Notes under the pieces: model-generated
What the model saw: only the letters and a program-made list of their open reading frames with translations
What the model was told of the DNA's origin: nothing
Databases searched by the model: none
Program-made: the position numbers and the translations under genes
Shown here: positions 34,343 through 41,540 of the stretch, piece after piece
How positions within the stretch are numbered: the first letter of the stretch is position 1
Layout of the letters: every line of letters starts with the position of its first letter
Virus record (IMG/VR): IMGVR_UViG_3300044946_000428
Coordinates: 47,157 to 111,156 of that record
Length of the DNA stretch: 64,000 nucleotides
Source of the DNA: a virus
Direction: 5' to 3' (one strand)

Positions 34343-35093
34343 CCGACTACTCGAGCTATCGCGTCACGAATCCATTCGACCCGGCCCTCTCCGACTGCCC
34401 AACCCTGGCCTCCATTGCGCTGCCCGGCACGCCCCACATCGACTTTTCACCTTCACGCTGTTCGCCCAGTCCATTTCTTATCGAGGCTGCCCGACTTCCC
34501 GAGCCGTCGCGAATCCATTCATCCCTACTCGAACCGACTACGCGCCCCGCCTCGCAGCGGCACGCCGCGCCCGCCACTCCTCCCGCTCCGACTAGCCACC
34601 TTTCTCCAACGCAACTCCCTTCCACCCAGCACGGCCCGACTACCCGGCCTTGGCCAGGGTTCGCCCCCGTCTCGATCCGCCACGACCAGCCTGCCCCGCT
34701 CAGGGCACCACTCCCCGGCCCTGCCCGACTTCCCTACGCCAACCCCGTCCTCTCGACCCCTGTTCGACGATCCGTCCCTATTCGTTTCTTCGCAACGCGT
34801 TGCATCGCGTGCCATCCCGAACGACTTATCTCCCCCACGCCCCCAGACCCCGCTCTCCACCACTTGCCCCGACTACGCGGGCCTTCACGCATCTACTCGG
34901 CTCGACCCGCCCTGACTACCCGGCCCGTCCCAGTCTCCATCGTCCCCGGCGCCATCACTCCGGCCCTTATCGACTACCCAGCCCACCAAGGCTCACATCA
35001 CTTCTCTCCGACTACTCAAGCCGGCACGTCACCGCACCGCTCGAACCAATCCGACTACCCGACTCTCGGCGCCCCCGGCCATCGCATCCGACT
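34343..35093 (+). repeat. G-poor region with about 16 copies of a CCGACTA-type motif
   Basis: About 800 bases between genes at 34305 and 35112. The top strand is very C-rich and G-poor (33 C and 8 G in 34561-34620). The motif (C)CGACT, often CCGACTAC, recurs at about 34343, 34391, 34440, 34491, 34534, 34588, 34636, 34725, 34822, 34869, 34913 (as CTGACTAC), 34971, 35008, 35051 and 35088, spaced 37-58 bases where regular. Some units share longer similarity: GAATCCATTC follows copies one and four. Several frames stay open at once, which points to composition rather than coding. It could be an origin, a binding array or a transcribed RNA. Confidence 0.7.
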
Positions 35094-35111
35094 GCTCGAA
35101 AGGAATCTGAA

Positions 35112-35789
35112 ATGACCTCCGTCTTCGCTAAGCACATCCCCCAGGCGTGGCCCCACCGGTACGCCGGAACCCTGCACATCTCGACGCTCGCTGGCGGCAC
35201 CCCGTCCGATCCGAACGTCGCCGAGGGCTGGCTCAAGACGAAGCTCGCCGACAAGAACGACCTCATCCGCGACGCCGTCGCCGAGGTCATGGTCGAGCGC
35301 GGCATCACGGCCGAGGAAGCCGCGAAGGAACTCGACCGGCTCAAGCACCTCAACGGGTTCCGCAAGGACCCGGAGCGCGGCGGCGAACTCTACATCGAGG
35401 GGCGCCAGCTCAAAGCCGGCATCAAGGAAGCAGCGTCCGTCGCCCGGGCGGTCGGGAAGCTCCCGGACCGGTGGGGCCTGACGAAGAAGGGCATCGTCAA
35501 CTTCGTCGCCGAGCACATCCAGGTCGTCGAAGACCGGCTCTACCTCGGCGTCACCGAACCGAGTGACGTGCTCCAGTCGTTCCCGAAGAACGCGCGCACT
35601 GGCCAGACCGGGATCCAGTACACGGAGATCATCCGTGACGCGAAGCTCGACTTCACCCTGATCAGTGACCACAAGTTCAGCGACGACGAGTGGGCGATGC
35701 TCTGGCTCACCGCCGAGCAGCAGGGCATCGGCGCGTCGCGGTCGCAGGGCTTCGGCCGGTACGAGGTCGTCAAGTGGGAGCGTGCGTGA
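35112..35789 (+). CDS. RAMP-like (Cas7/Cas6-type fold) protein, putative
   Basis: 225 residues from ATG 35112 (AAAGGAA upstream). Two features recall the RAMP superfamily of CRISPR RNA-binding proteins: LYIEGRQLKAGIKEA (93-107), which resembles the hIPGSSLKG-h-h-R helix start of Cas7-type proteins, and GIGASRSQGFGRYEV (205-219), which fits the glycine-rich loop G-x-G-x-x-R-S-x-G-F-G. The N-terminus (YAGTLHIST) would be strand one. No Cas genes are nearby. The array-like repeat region ends directly before this gene. Sequence similarity is short, so a chance match is possible. Confidence 0.5.
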   Translation: MTSVFAKHIPQAWPHRYAGTLHISTLAGGTPSDPNVAEGWLKTKLADKNDLIRDAVAEVMVERGITAEEAAKELDRLKHLNGFRKDPERGGELYIEGRQLKAGIKEAASVARAVGKLPDRWGLTKKGIVNFVAEHIQVVEDRLYLGVTEPSDVLQSFPKNARTGQTGIQYTEIIRDAKLDFTLISDHKFSDDEWAMLWLTAEQQGIGASRSQGFGRYEVVKWERA

Positions 35790-36241
35790 CCACGCAGTTT
35801 GGCGGCGAGGGGCGCCCGGCAAGTCTGGGCGTCCCGGCCCGTGTGCGCCTGTCCCGGGCCAAGGGTTTCCGTTTGCAGGAGCATGCGCCAGGCGCGGTCG
35901 TCGTGCGGCGCCCCACCCGGTGGGGTAATCCGTTCACGGTCGCGGACGTGCTCAAGGACGACCCGACGCTCACCGAGGTGCAGGCGCGTGAGTGCTGCAC
36001 CGGCCTGTTCGACCTGTGGCTCGACGGGCTGCTCGTCGGCGTGGACGACCTGGCGGAGCGGCGCGCCTGGATCCTCGGGCACATCGGCGACCTGACCGGC
36101 CGGCCGCTCGCCTGTACTTGTCCGCTGCCTGGGCCGGGCGCCCCGGACTGGTGCCACGGGGCGGTCCTGCTGCGCCACGCGAACCCTGACCTGGCCGAGC
36201 CGGTCCCGGCACTCACGACCGCCTGGGCGGGCGCCCTGTGA
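35786..36241 (+). CDS. DUF4326 protein, second copy
   Basis: 151 residues from GTG 35786, overlapping the RAMP-like gene by 4 bases. R-P-T-R-W-G-N-P-F (43-51) and L-T-G-R-P-L-A-C-T-C-P followed by W-C-H-G-A-V-L-L are the family hallmarks. It is closer to the family consensus than the copy at 33272. Confidence 0.82.
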   Translation: MTTQFGGEGRPASLGVPARVRLSRAKGFRLQEHAPGAVVVRRPTRWGNPFTVADVLKDDPTLTEVQARECCTGLFDLWLDGLLVGVDDLAERRAWILGHIGDLTGRPLACTCPLPGPGAPDWCHGAVLLRHANPDLAEPVPALTTAWAGAL

Positions 36242-36465
36242 CGTACGAACGCTGCCTGAACCCCGCCTGCCGCCGCGAACTGGTCGACCCGGAGTCACGC
36301 CTGCGCGGCTATGGGAGGCGCTGTTGGGAGGCGCGGCGGCCGCAGCCGATCGGCGCCGTCATCCGGCAGCTGCCGATCGCGCGGCGCGCCGCTGAGCTCG
36401 TCCCCGGACAGCTGGAACTCGACCTTGACACGCCGTGTGGCGACGACGCTGGCGGCGCGGCGTGA
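36238..36465 (+). CDS. DUF6011-like zinc protein
   Basis: 75 residues from GTG 36238. C-L-N-P-A-C-R-R-E-L-V-D-P-E-S-R-L-R-G-Y-G-R-R-C (hyphenated) gives two N-terminal Cys and a third at the end of a G-Y-G-x-x-C turn, a small zinc-binding module typical of actinobacterial phages. It ends the gene run before a leftward regulator. Confidence 0.7.
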   Translation: MTYERCLNPACRRELVDPESRLRGYGRRCWEARRPQPIGAVIRQLPIARRAAELVPGQLELDLDTPCGDDAGGAA

Positions 36466-36536
36466 ACGGGGTCGGGGCACGCCGAAACCACCCGTGTGGC
36501 GTGGGGGACGACACGGGCGGTTGCGGGTCGGTGCGG

Positions 36537-36740
36537 CTAGTTGTCGGCGGCTTTCGCAATGGCAGCAGCCTCGCGGCGCTGGTTGCGCTTCCATTCGGCG
36601 ATCCGCTCCTTGGCCCGCATGCGCAAGTCGTCGGAGCGGCTGATGCCGAGGGCCTCGCAGGCAAGGCCGTACTCGGCCCAGGTCTCGTCGTCCATGCGGA
36701 CGACGTGCTGGGGCGTCTTGCCCACGGGTCGAGGTGCCAT
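36537..36740 (-). CDS. Ribbon-helix-helix type regulator
   Basis: 67 residues from the ATG at 36740. KTPQHVVRMDDETWAEYGLA has the ribbon strand (Q-H-V-V-R-M) and first helix of small RHH proteins from actinophages; ISRSDDLRMRAKERIAEW is the second helix. It is divergent from the gene at 36912, and two near-identical 18-mers lie between them. The open frame continues upstream, but this start has the family's usual M-x-R-P-x-G-K-T-P opening. Confidence 0.7.
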   Translation of the reverse strand: MAPRPVGKTPQHVVRMDDETWAEYGLACEALGISRSDDLRMRAKERIAEWKRNQRREAAAIAKAADN

Positions 36741-36834
36741 GGCAACAGGGTAGCCAGGGCATATGCCGTCCGTCCATTGATCGAAGGGGACGATCGGCGG
36801 CATGGCGGGGTTCGCCGGGCGGATGATTCGCGTC

Positions 36835-36888
36835 TCGTGCATAGACACGAGCTTAGCCCAAGCGGTAAGGTCGTGCATAGTCACAAGC
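36835..36888. promoter_or_regulatory. Paired operator-like direct repeats
   Basis: TCGTGCATAGACACGAGC (36835-36852) and TCGTGCATAGTCACAAGC (36871-36888) agree at 16 of 18 bases, 36 bases apart. The first extends to a palindrome CTCGTG-CATAGA-CACGAG. They sit between a leftward RHH gene and a rightward gene, so they are likely sites for that regulator. Confidence 0.6.
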
Positions 36889-36911
36889 GATGCACTAATC
36901 AAGGAGATCGC

Positions 36912-37277
36912 ATGCCTACCGCGCCCCTCGCCGAAGCCCTCACGTTCGAGCGTTCCTTCACCCTGAACGTCTACTCGCACTTCCAGAACCGCTGCTACGA
37001 CGTGACGTTCGAGTCCGAGAAGGCCGCGATCGACTACATCACCCGGCAGGACGCCCAAGACAAGGCGGACAACGCCGCCGAGGGCTGCGACGGGTCCGAG
37101 TTCGCGCCCCCGCACTACCACGTCTGGGACTTCGCGAGCCCTGAGCAGTACGACCTCGTGCCGGAGTCCGTCCTGGACCTGATGTTCCCGGGCCGCAACG
37201 AGACCTGCGAGCACGGCCTGTCGACCGACCTATGCGCCGGATATGGCCACTACCCGCCGGATCGACCCGGCTACTGA
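36912..37277 (+). CDS. Unrecognised protein
   Basis: 121 residues from ATG 36912, AAGGAG upstream. FTLNVYSHFQNRCYDVTFESEKAAIDYITRQD (split here as family-like beta-alpha segment, about 16-47) suggests a small alpha-beta fold; the end has C-E-H-G and C-x-G-Y-G-H-Y, possible metal ligands. First gene behind the operator pair. Confidence 0.6.
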   Translation: MPTAPLAEALTFERSFTLNVYSHFQNRCYDVTFESEKAAIDYITRQDAQDKADNAAEGCDGSEFAPPHYHVWDFASPEQYDLVPESVLDLMFPGRNETCEHGLSTDLCAGYGHYPPDRPGY

Positions 37278-37319
37278 GCAGCCCAGTCTTCTTCCCCCCA
37301 TTTCCGAACGGAGCAGCCC

Positions 37320-37865
37320 GTGAACCGCATCACCCGCACGAAACTCGGCTCGATCGCGCTCGCGGCGTACATCGGCTCGATCGCCGCCGCGAACATCACC
37401 ACCGCGCACTACGGGCTCATCCCCGTCGGCTTCGGCCTGACCGCGACCGCCGGCACCTACTTCGCCGGGGCCGCGCTGATGCTGCGCAACCTCGTCCAGG
37501 ACGCGTTCGGACGCCGCGCCGTCATCGCCGCGATCCTCATCGGCGCCCTGCTCTCGGCCCTCACCTCGCCTGCCCTCGCGCTCGCCTCCGGGTCGGCGTT
37601 CCTCATCGGCGAACTCGCCGACATGACCCTCTACACGCCGCTCCGCAAGCGCGGCTGGGCACGAGCTGTCATCCCCGCCTCCTTCCTCGGCGCGGTCATC
37701 GACACGTTCGTATTCCTGCACCTCGCGCACTTTCCCGTCACAGCCGCCGGGGTCTCCGGCCAGATCGTCGGCAAGACCTGGGCCGTGTGGGTGCCCGTCG
37801 CCCTCGTCGCCACCTATCGGAGCGTGCGTCGTGATCCGGTATCTCGGAACACCGTCGACGCCTGA
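37320..37865 (+). CDS. VUT-family transporter (queuosine-precursor type, YhhQ-like)
   Basis: 181 residues from GTG 37320. Five or six hydrophobic helices, with N-I-T (about 25) and L-R-N-L-V-Q-D-A-F-G-R-R (about 56-67), the motif that defines VUT/YhhQ proteins, plus S-F-L-G-A-V-I-D-T-F-V-F-L (about 122). Characterised members import preQ0 or preQ1 for queuosine or deazaguanine synthesis. The transglycosylase-like gene overlaps its 3' end by 35 bases, so the pair may supply and insert a deazaguanine base. Confidence 0.85.
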   Translation: MNRITRTKLGSIALAAYIGSIAAANITTAHYGLIPVGFGLTATAGTYFAGAALMLRNLVQDAFGRRAVIAAILIGALLSALTSPALALASGSAFLIGELADMTLYTPLRKRGWARAVIPASFLGAVIDTFVFLHLAHFPVTAAGVSGQIVGKTWAVWVPVALVATYRSVRRDPVSRNTVDA

Positions 37866-38490
37866 GATTCGACACGCCATGGCTACCGGACTCATCGACG
37901 CGATGACGGGCCCGTATCAGGGCAACATCCTTCCGGCGTGCCCGTGGGGCGCGGACAACGGCAAGTTCACCGCGGCCGGGCCGCGCGAGCACTGGATTGG
38001 GCACGGCCGCTGGTTCGACTGGCTTGAGGGTCAGGTGGACCGCTACGGCGCGGAGGCGTGCCGGTTCGCTGTCGCCCCGGACGCCCCGTTCGATGCCGCC
38101 GCGACGCTCGATGAGTCCCTGCCGTGGATGGAGAAGATCCGCGAACTCGGGATACCTGCCGCGTTCGCCGCGCAGAACCACTGCGACCTGTACGGCCTGC
38201 CGTGGGACGAGATGGACGTCTTGTTCCTCGCGGGCGACACGGCCTGGAAGATCGGGCCGGTCGCGCACCGCCTCACGATCGAGGCGAAAGAGCGCGGCAA
38301 GTGGGTCCACATGGGCCGCGTCAACTCTCTGCGGCGCCTGCAGATCGCCGAGTGGTTCGGGTGCGACTCGGCCGACGGCACGTACCTGAAGTTCGGACCC
38401 GACATCAACCTCGGGCGCCTCGCGGGCTGGCTCAGCGAGATGAACGCTCGCCCCTCCCTCGCCACGGCCCTCCCGGTGACCACGCAATGA
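37831..38490 (+). CDS. DpdA-like / tRNA-guanine transglycosylase-like protein
   Basis: 219 residues from GTG 37831. Order of motifs: Y-L-G-T-P (4-8), FAVAPDAPFDAAATL (about 74-88), LGIPAAFAAQNHCD (about 107-120), DVLFLAGDTAWKIGP (about 130-144), GKWVHMGRVNSLRRL (about 156-170) and DGTYLKFGPD (about 181-190). These resemble the short DpdA-type proteins of actinophages, TIM-barrel relatives of bacterial TGT that exchange guanine for a deazaguanine in DNA. The adjacent precursor transporter supports this. The synthesis genes are not seen in the window. Confidence 0.7.
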   Translation: MIRYLGTPSTPEIRHAMATGLIDAMTGPYQGNILPACPWGADNGKFTAAGPREHWIGHGRWFDWLEGQVDRYGAEACRFAVAPDAPFDAAATLDESLPWMEKIRELGIPAAFAAQNHCDLYGLPWDEMDVLFLAGDTAWKIGPVAHRLTIEAKERGKWVHMGRVNSLRRLQIAEWFGCDSADGTYLKFGPDINLGRLAGWLSEMNARPSLATALPVTTQ

Positions 38491-38732
38491 CCCCGCATCC
38501 GCTCCCCACCTTGGAGAACCCCTTGAACATCACCCGACCCGTGGACATCGAGGCCTACGAGCAGCGTCGGCAGGCGATCCACGCCCGCTACACGCCGCTG
38601 CTCAAGTCCATGTCCGCCAGCGACCCCGGTTACGGGCGCCTGTGGAACGAGCGCGCCGACGCCCTGCGTTCGCTGGCCGACGAGTACACGCTGCCGACCG
38701 GCATCGAGGAGCATCCGGCGGTGGCCCGATGA
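38487..38732 (+). CDS. Unrecognised small protein
   Basis: 81 residues from ATG 38487 (an internal TTG at 38523 could also serve). Helical, with VDIEAYEQRRQAIHARYTPL. Overlaps both neighbours by 4 bases. Confidence 0.6.
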   Translation: MTPHPLPTLENPLNITRPVDIEAYEQRRQAIHARYTPLLKSMSASDPGYGRLWNERADALRSLADEYTLPTGIEEHPAVAR

Positions 38733-39160
38733 CCGAGCCCCGCCAACACCCCCTCGCCCAGATCGCCCGCGAGTGCGGCCTCACCGTCACCGACGTCCGC
38801 AAGGCCCTGATCGCCGAGTCCTACGAGCACTTCAACGCCGTGAAGCGCGTCATGTCGCGGGCCATCAAGACCAACAAGCTGACCGACGCCGAAGCCGACC
38901 TCTCCGACGCTCACAACACGGCAAGCGCGTACGCGTACCTGCTCGCCGCGCTACTGCGGATCATCGAGGACAGGCACGGCGAGGACGAAGCCCTCGGGAT
39001 GGCGTGCATGGTCGACGCCGTTCGCGAGTCCGGGACCGACGTGCTGGAGGACGCGAACCGCGACCTGGACGGGCGGCCCACGCCGACGGCGACCGAAGCG
39101 CTCGAGGACGCGAACGACGACCTGCCCGAGCCCGTCGCGGCCGAGGCGGTGGCCCAGTGA
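38729..39160 (+). CDS. Acidic helical protein, unrecognised
   Basis: 143 residues from ATG 38729. The N-terminus (LAQIARECGLTVTDVRKALI) is HTH-like in pattern; the C-terminal 40 residues are acidic and repetitive (LEDAN occurs twice). It may bind DNA weakly, or not at all. Confidence 0.6.
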   Translation: MTEPRQHPLAQIARECGLTVTDVRKALIAESYEHFNAVKRVMSRAIKTNKLTDAEADLSDAHNTASAYAYLLAALLRIIEDRHGEDEALGMACMVDAVRESGTDVLEDANRDLDGRPTPTATEALEDANDDLPEPVAAEAVAQ

Positions 39161-39402
39161 CCGCCCGCACTATCCCCGATGTCGAAACCTTGCACCAGGC
39201 CGCAGCCGAGATCCGCGACGACGTGAACGTCGCCACCCGCAGCGTTCGCCCGTTCCTGATCGCCGTCGCCGACTTCCTCCAGGAGTCCGGCGATGACCTT
39301 GCCGAGGCCGCTGGGAACTACGAGTGGTGCAACGGCAACACCATCCGCGCTGCGCTGATCATCGCGCGGGCCTACCTCGGCGAGGCGGTGTCCGGTGCCT
39401 GA
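39157..39402 (+). CDS. Small helical protein, paralogue of the gene at 39583
   Basis: 81 residues from GTG 39157. The C-terminus (NTIRAALIIARAYLGE) resembles the end of the 39583 product (SAIRIASAYLGA), which suggests a duplicated family. Overlaps both neighbours. Confidence 0.6.
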   Translation: MTARTIPDVETLHQAAAEIRDDVNVATRSVRPFLIAVADFLQESGDDLAEAAGNYEWCNGNTIRAALIIARAYLGEAVSGA

Positions 39403-39586
39403 GTCTCCCGCCGCCCTCGAAGTCGAACTCCGTACCGCCCTGGCCGACGTGATCGGCACGGTGCCCATTGTGTTCGCCGAGACCAACGCTGGCCGGACCC
39501 GCTACATCGTCGACATGAGCGAGACGCAGACGGCCGCGCTGCTCGCGAAGCTGTACCACCGGCCGGGAAGGGCGGGTACGCGATGA
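39395..39586 (+). CDS. Small protein, unrecognised
   Basis: 63 residues from GTG 39395. PIVFAETNAGRTRYIVDM forms a likely beta hairpin, followed by a helix. Shares the start P-E-S-P-A-A-L with the next gene (T-E-S-P-A-A-L), a small local duplication. Confidence 0.55.
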   Translation: MPESPAALEVELRTALADVIGTVPIVFAETNAGRTRYIVDMSETQTAALLAKLYHRPGRAGTR

Positions 39587-39798
39587 CCGAGTCTCCCGCC
39601 GCTCTGCTGCGCCGCGCCGCCGAGAAGATGCAGGCCGATGCCAAGCAGTACCGCCCGGGCGGCCAGGACGAACAGTTGCGGCTCACTGTCGCCGACTGGC
39701 TGAACATGGAGATCGCGATGCTGCCCTACGCCACGGGCGACACGGCCAGCGCGATCCGGATCGCAAGCGCCTACCTCGGGGCGGACGCAGATGCCTGA
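39583..39798 (+). CDS. Small helical protein
   Basis: 71 residues from ATG 39583. Helical; related to the 39157 product at its C-terminus (see there). Overlaps the next gene by 8 bases. Confidence 0.55.
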   Translation: MTESPAALLRRAAEKMQADAKQYRPGGQDEQLRLTVADWLNMEIAMLPYATGDTASAIRIASAYLGADADA

Positions 39799-40153
39799 GC
39801 CCACGATCGACGCTGCGGTCGAGCAGGTCGTCAAGAACAGCAGCGACCAGGACGCGCTCACCGCAGCCACGCGGGAACTCGCCGGGCTGCTCGGGTTCGA
39901 CCTCGTGCCCAAGGCGCCAGCGCAGCTGAACGTCGGCGACCGCGTACGTGCCACCTCCGGCAAGTTCACAGGCGCCGTCGGGACCATCGCCGACATCGAC
40001 CCCGAATACACCGCCGGGCCGGTCCTAACGCACCTCGACGCGGGCCAGTGCGGCCGTCCCTACCGGGTGGCGCACGGATTCCAGTTGGAGGAACTGGAGC
40101 ACGAGAGCCACCCCGCCGACGGGCACGACGCCGAGATCGGAGGGCCGGCGTAA
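39791..40153 (+). CDS. KOW-like small protein
   Basis: 120 residues from ATG 39791. LNVGDRVRATSGKFTGAVGTIADID (about 46-70) is a KOW/SH3-like strand pattern, in which G-D-R-V, F-x-G and G-x-I recur. An N-terminal helix and an acidic tail flank it. Such modules bind nucleic acid or protein. Confidence 0.6.
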   Translation: MPEPTIDAAVEQVVKNSSDQDALTAATRELAGLLGFDLVPKAPAQLNVGDRVRATSGKFTGAVGTIADIDPEYTAGPVLTHLDAGQCGRPYRVAHGFQLEELEHESHPADGHDAEIGGPA

Positions 40154-40362
40154 TGACCCGCGCCCGGTCCGCCGCGGCGGACACCGACAGCCTCGACTGG
40201 TCCCACGCCCCAGTCCGAGACCCGCAGCCGTGCGTCCTGTGCGGACGGCCCGCGCTGCTCCGACACCCGAAGACGCTGAGGCCGTGTCACAAGACCTGCA
40301 GTGACGCCAAGGCCGCCGCCGACATCGAGCGCGCATCAGCCGGCTACACGGGAGCCGCCTGA
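40153..40362 (+). CDS. Small zinc-knuckle protein
   Basis: 69 residues from ATG 40153. C-V-L-C-G-R-P-A and H-K-T-C supply a probable zinc site. An 84-base gap with a GC hairpin follows before the next gene. Confidence 0.55.
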   Translation: MTRARSAAADTDSLDWSHAPVRDPQPCVLCGRPALLRHPKTLRPCHKTCSDAKAAADIERASAGYTGAA

Positions 40363-40446
40363 TGCGGAGGCCGCGAGATAGCCGACCGGCGATAGCGCCG
40401 GCACGAGACCCCACTACCCACGCACGGCACAGACAGGAACAAGGCA

Positions 40447-40659
40447 TTGGCTATCAGCTTGGGATTGCGCTGGCAGATCCTCGAGCGCGAGGGGTTCCGC
40501 TGCTTGCTCTGCAAGGGCGCCGGCGTGCCGCTGCGCATCCGTTTCCTCAAGCCCGTCGCGTTCGGGGGCTTGGAGGAGGCTGGCAACCTCGGGGCGATCT
40601 GCGACATCTGTGGCGGCTTCGAGGCGGACGTTGTTCCGGCCGTGGGGGCGAAGTCCTGA
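40447..40659 (+). CDS. Degenerate HNH-like zinc protein
   Basis: 70 residues. TTG 40447 is the only plausible start, preceded by AGGAACAAGG. LRWQILEREGFRC (7-19), CLLCKG and CDICGG match the frame of an HNH nuclease, but the expected D-H between them is replaced by R-F. It is probably inactive or a DNA-binding relic, directly coupled to the replication initiator (stop and start overlap). Confidence 0.6.
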   Translation: MAISLGLRWQILEREGFRCLLCKGAGVPLRIRFLKPVAFGGLEEAGNLGAICDICGGFEADVVPAVGAKS

Positions 40660-41540
40660 TGGCCGACCGCCGTACCTACGTCCGGATGCACGACGGACTG
40701 CCGGACTCGCCGAAGCTGCTCGGCATCGACGCCGACGGGATGACGATCGCCCTGTGCGGGTGGCTGTATGCATCGGGGATCTTCTATGCGTCCCGGGCGA
40801 AGTCTGACGGCCTGATCCCGGTCTCGAAGGTCTCGACCCTGACGACGATTCCCGAAGCAACCGTTGTAGCACTTGCTAAGCACTTGCTAGACGCTTGCTT
40901 GTGGCATGAGCGCGGCCATACGTGCACAACATGCTTGCAACCTCCCGCAAGAAACTATGTTGTGCACGACTACCTGGACCACAACCGTAGTCGTATGGAA
41001 ATCGATGAACTCATCTCGAAGCGCATTGCGGCCGGTCAGCGCGGTGGCCAGGCGAAGGCCGCGAACCACAATAACGTAGCAAACGGGCTAGCAAGTGCTA
41101 GCGGTTTGCTTGTAGCAAAAGGCTACCCAGATACAGATACAACTACAGATAAGAAGAAGACTTCGTCTTCTTCTGGCGGCACGCGCCGCAACAAGAACGA
41201 CCGGCCCGTCGCACCCCGCTTCGACGAGTTCTGGGCCGCCTACCCCCGGCGTGACGACAAGAAGCCCGCCGGCATCGCCTGGACGAAGGCCATCGAAGAC
41301 GAGGGCGCCGACCCGCAAGCCCTCATCGACGGCGCCGCCCGCTACGCGAAAGAACGCAAGGGCCAGGACCGGCAGTTCACGAAGCTCGCCGGGACCTGGC
41401 TGAACAAGCGGTCCTGGGAGAACGAGGCGGCCCCGCTGTTCAACGCCAGCGCGAACGGCCACCAGCCCTACCTCGAAGGACCCGAGGGCTACCAGTTCGG
41501 CACTGACTTCTTCGACGACGACCCCAGGGACATGCGATGA
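40659..41540 (+). CDS. Replication initiator with DnaD-like layout
   Basis: 293 residues from ATG 40659. An N-terminal winged-helix region (MADRRTYVRMHDGLPDSPKLL to about 135), a variable Ser/Thr/Lys-rich linker (about 150-180), then FDEFWAAYPRRDDKKPAG (about 189-206) and a helical end with FTKLAGTWLNKRSW, as in phage initiators paired with DnaC-type loaders. Its coding sequence contains iteron-like repeats and an A/T-rich linker (separate entry), so origin and initiator gene probably coincide. The loader gene overlaps its stop by 4 bases. Confidence 0.8.
   Translation: MADRRTYVRMHDGLPDSPKLLGIDADGMTIALCGWLYASGIFYASRAKSDGLIPVSKVSTLTTIPEATVVALAKHLLDACLWHERGHTCTTCLQPPARNYVVHDYLDHNRSRMEIDELISKRIAAGQRGGQAKAANHNNVANGLASASGLLVAKGYPDTDTTTDKKKTSSSSGGTRRNKNDRPVAPRFDEFWAAYPRRDDKKPAGIAWTKAIEDEGADPQALIDGAARYAKERKGQDRQFTKLAGTWLNKRSWENEAAPLFNASANGHQPYLEGPEGYQFGTDFFDDDPRDMR
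40868..41174. other. ori: Candidate replication origin inside the initiator gene
   Basis: Two exact tandem copies of AGCACTTGCTA (40868-40889) and a weaker third (40890-40900) are followed by an exact inverted copy TAGCAAGTGCT (41089-41099), with TAGCAAA-type copies at 41077 and 41113. An unusually A/T-rich stretch (41128-41170) ends in a perfect 10-bp hairpin (41152-41161 with 41165-41174). Lambda-type phages carry their origin within the O gene in the same way. Confidence 0.6.

Noticed and set aside
34343-35093. CRISPR array
   Set aside because: The shared unit is only 5-8 bases, spacing varies from 37 to 58, and there is no long conserved repeat or leader.
34312-35115. Long open frame of 267 codons across the repeat region
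   Set aside because: No ribosome binding site, Pro/Ser/Arg/Thr-rich low complexity, and two other plus-strand frames are open over the same stretch. The frame follows from G-poor composition.
36741-37214. Longer leftward frame upstream of the RHH gene
   Set aside because: It would cover the operator pair and the oppositely oriented gene at 36912. The family's usual start is at 36740.
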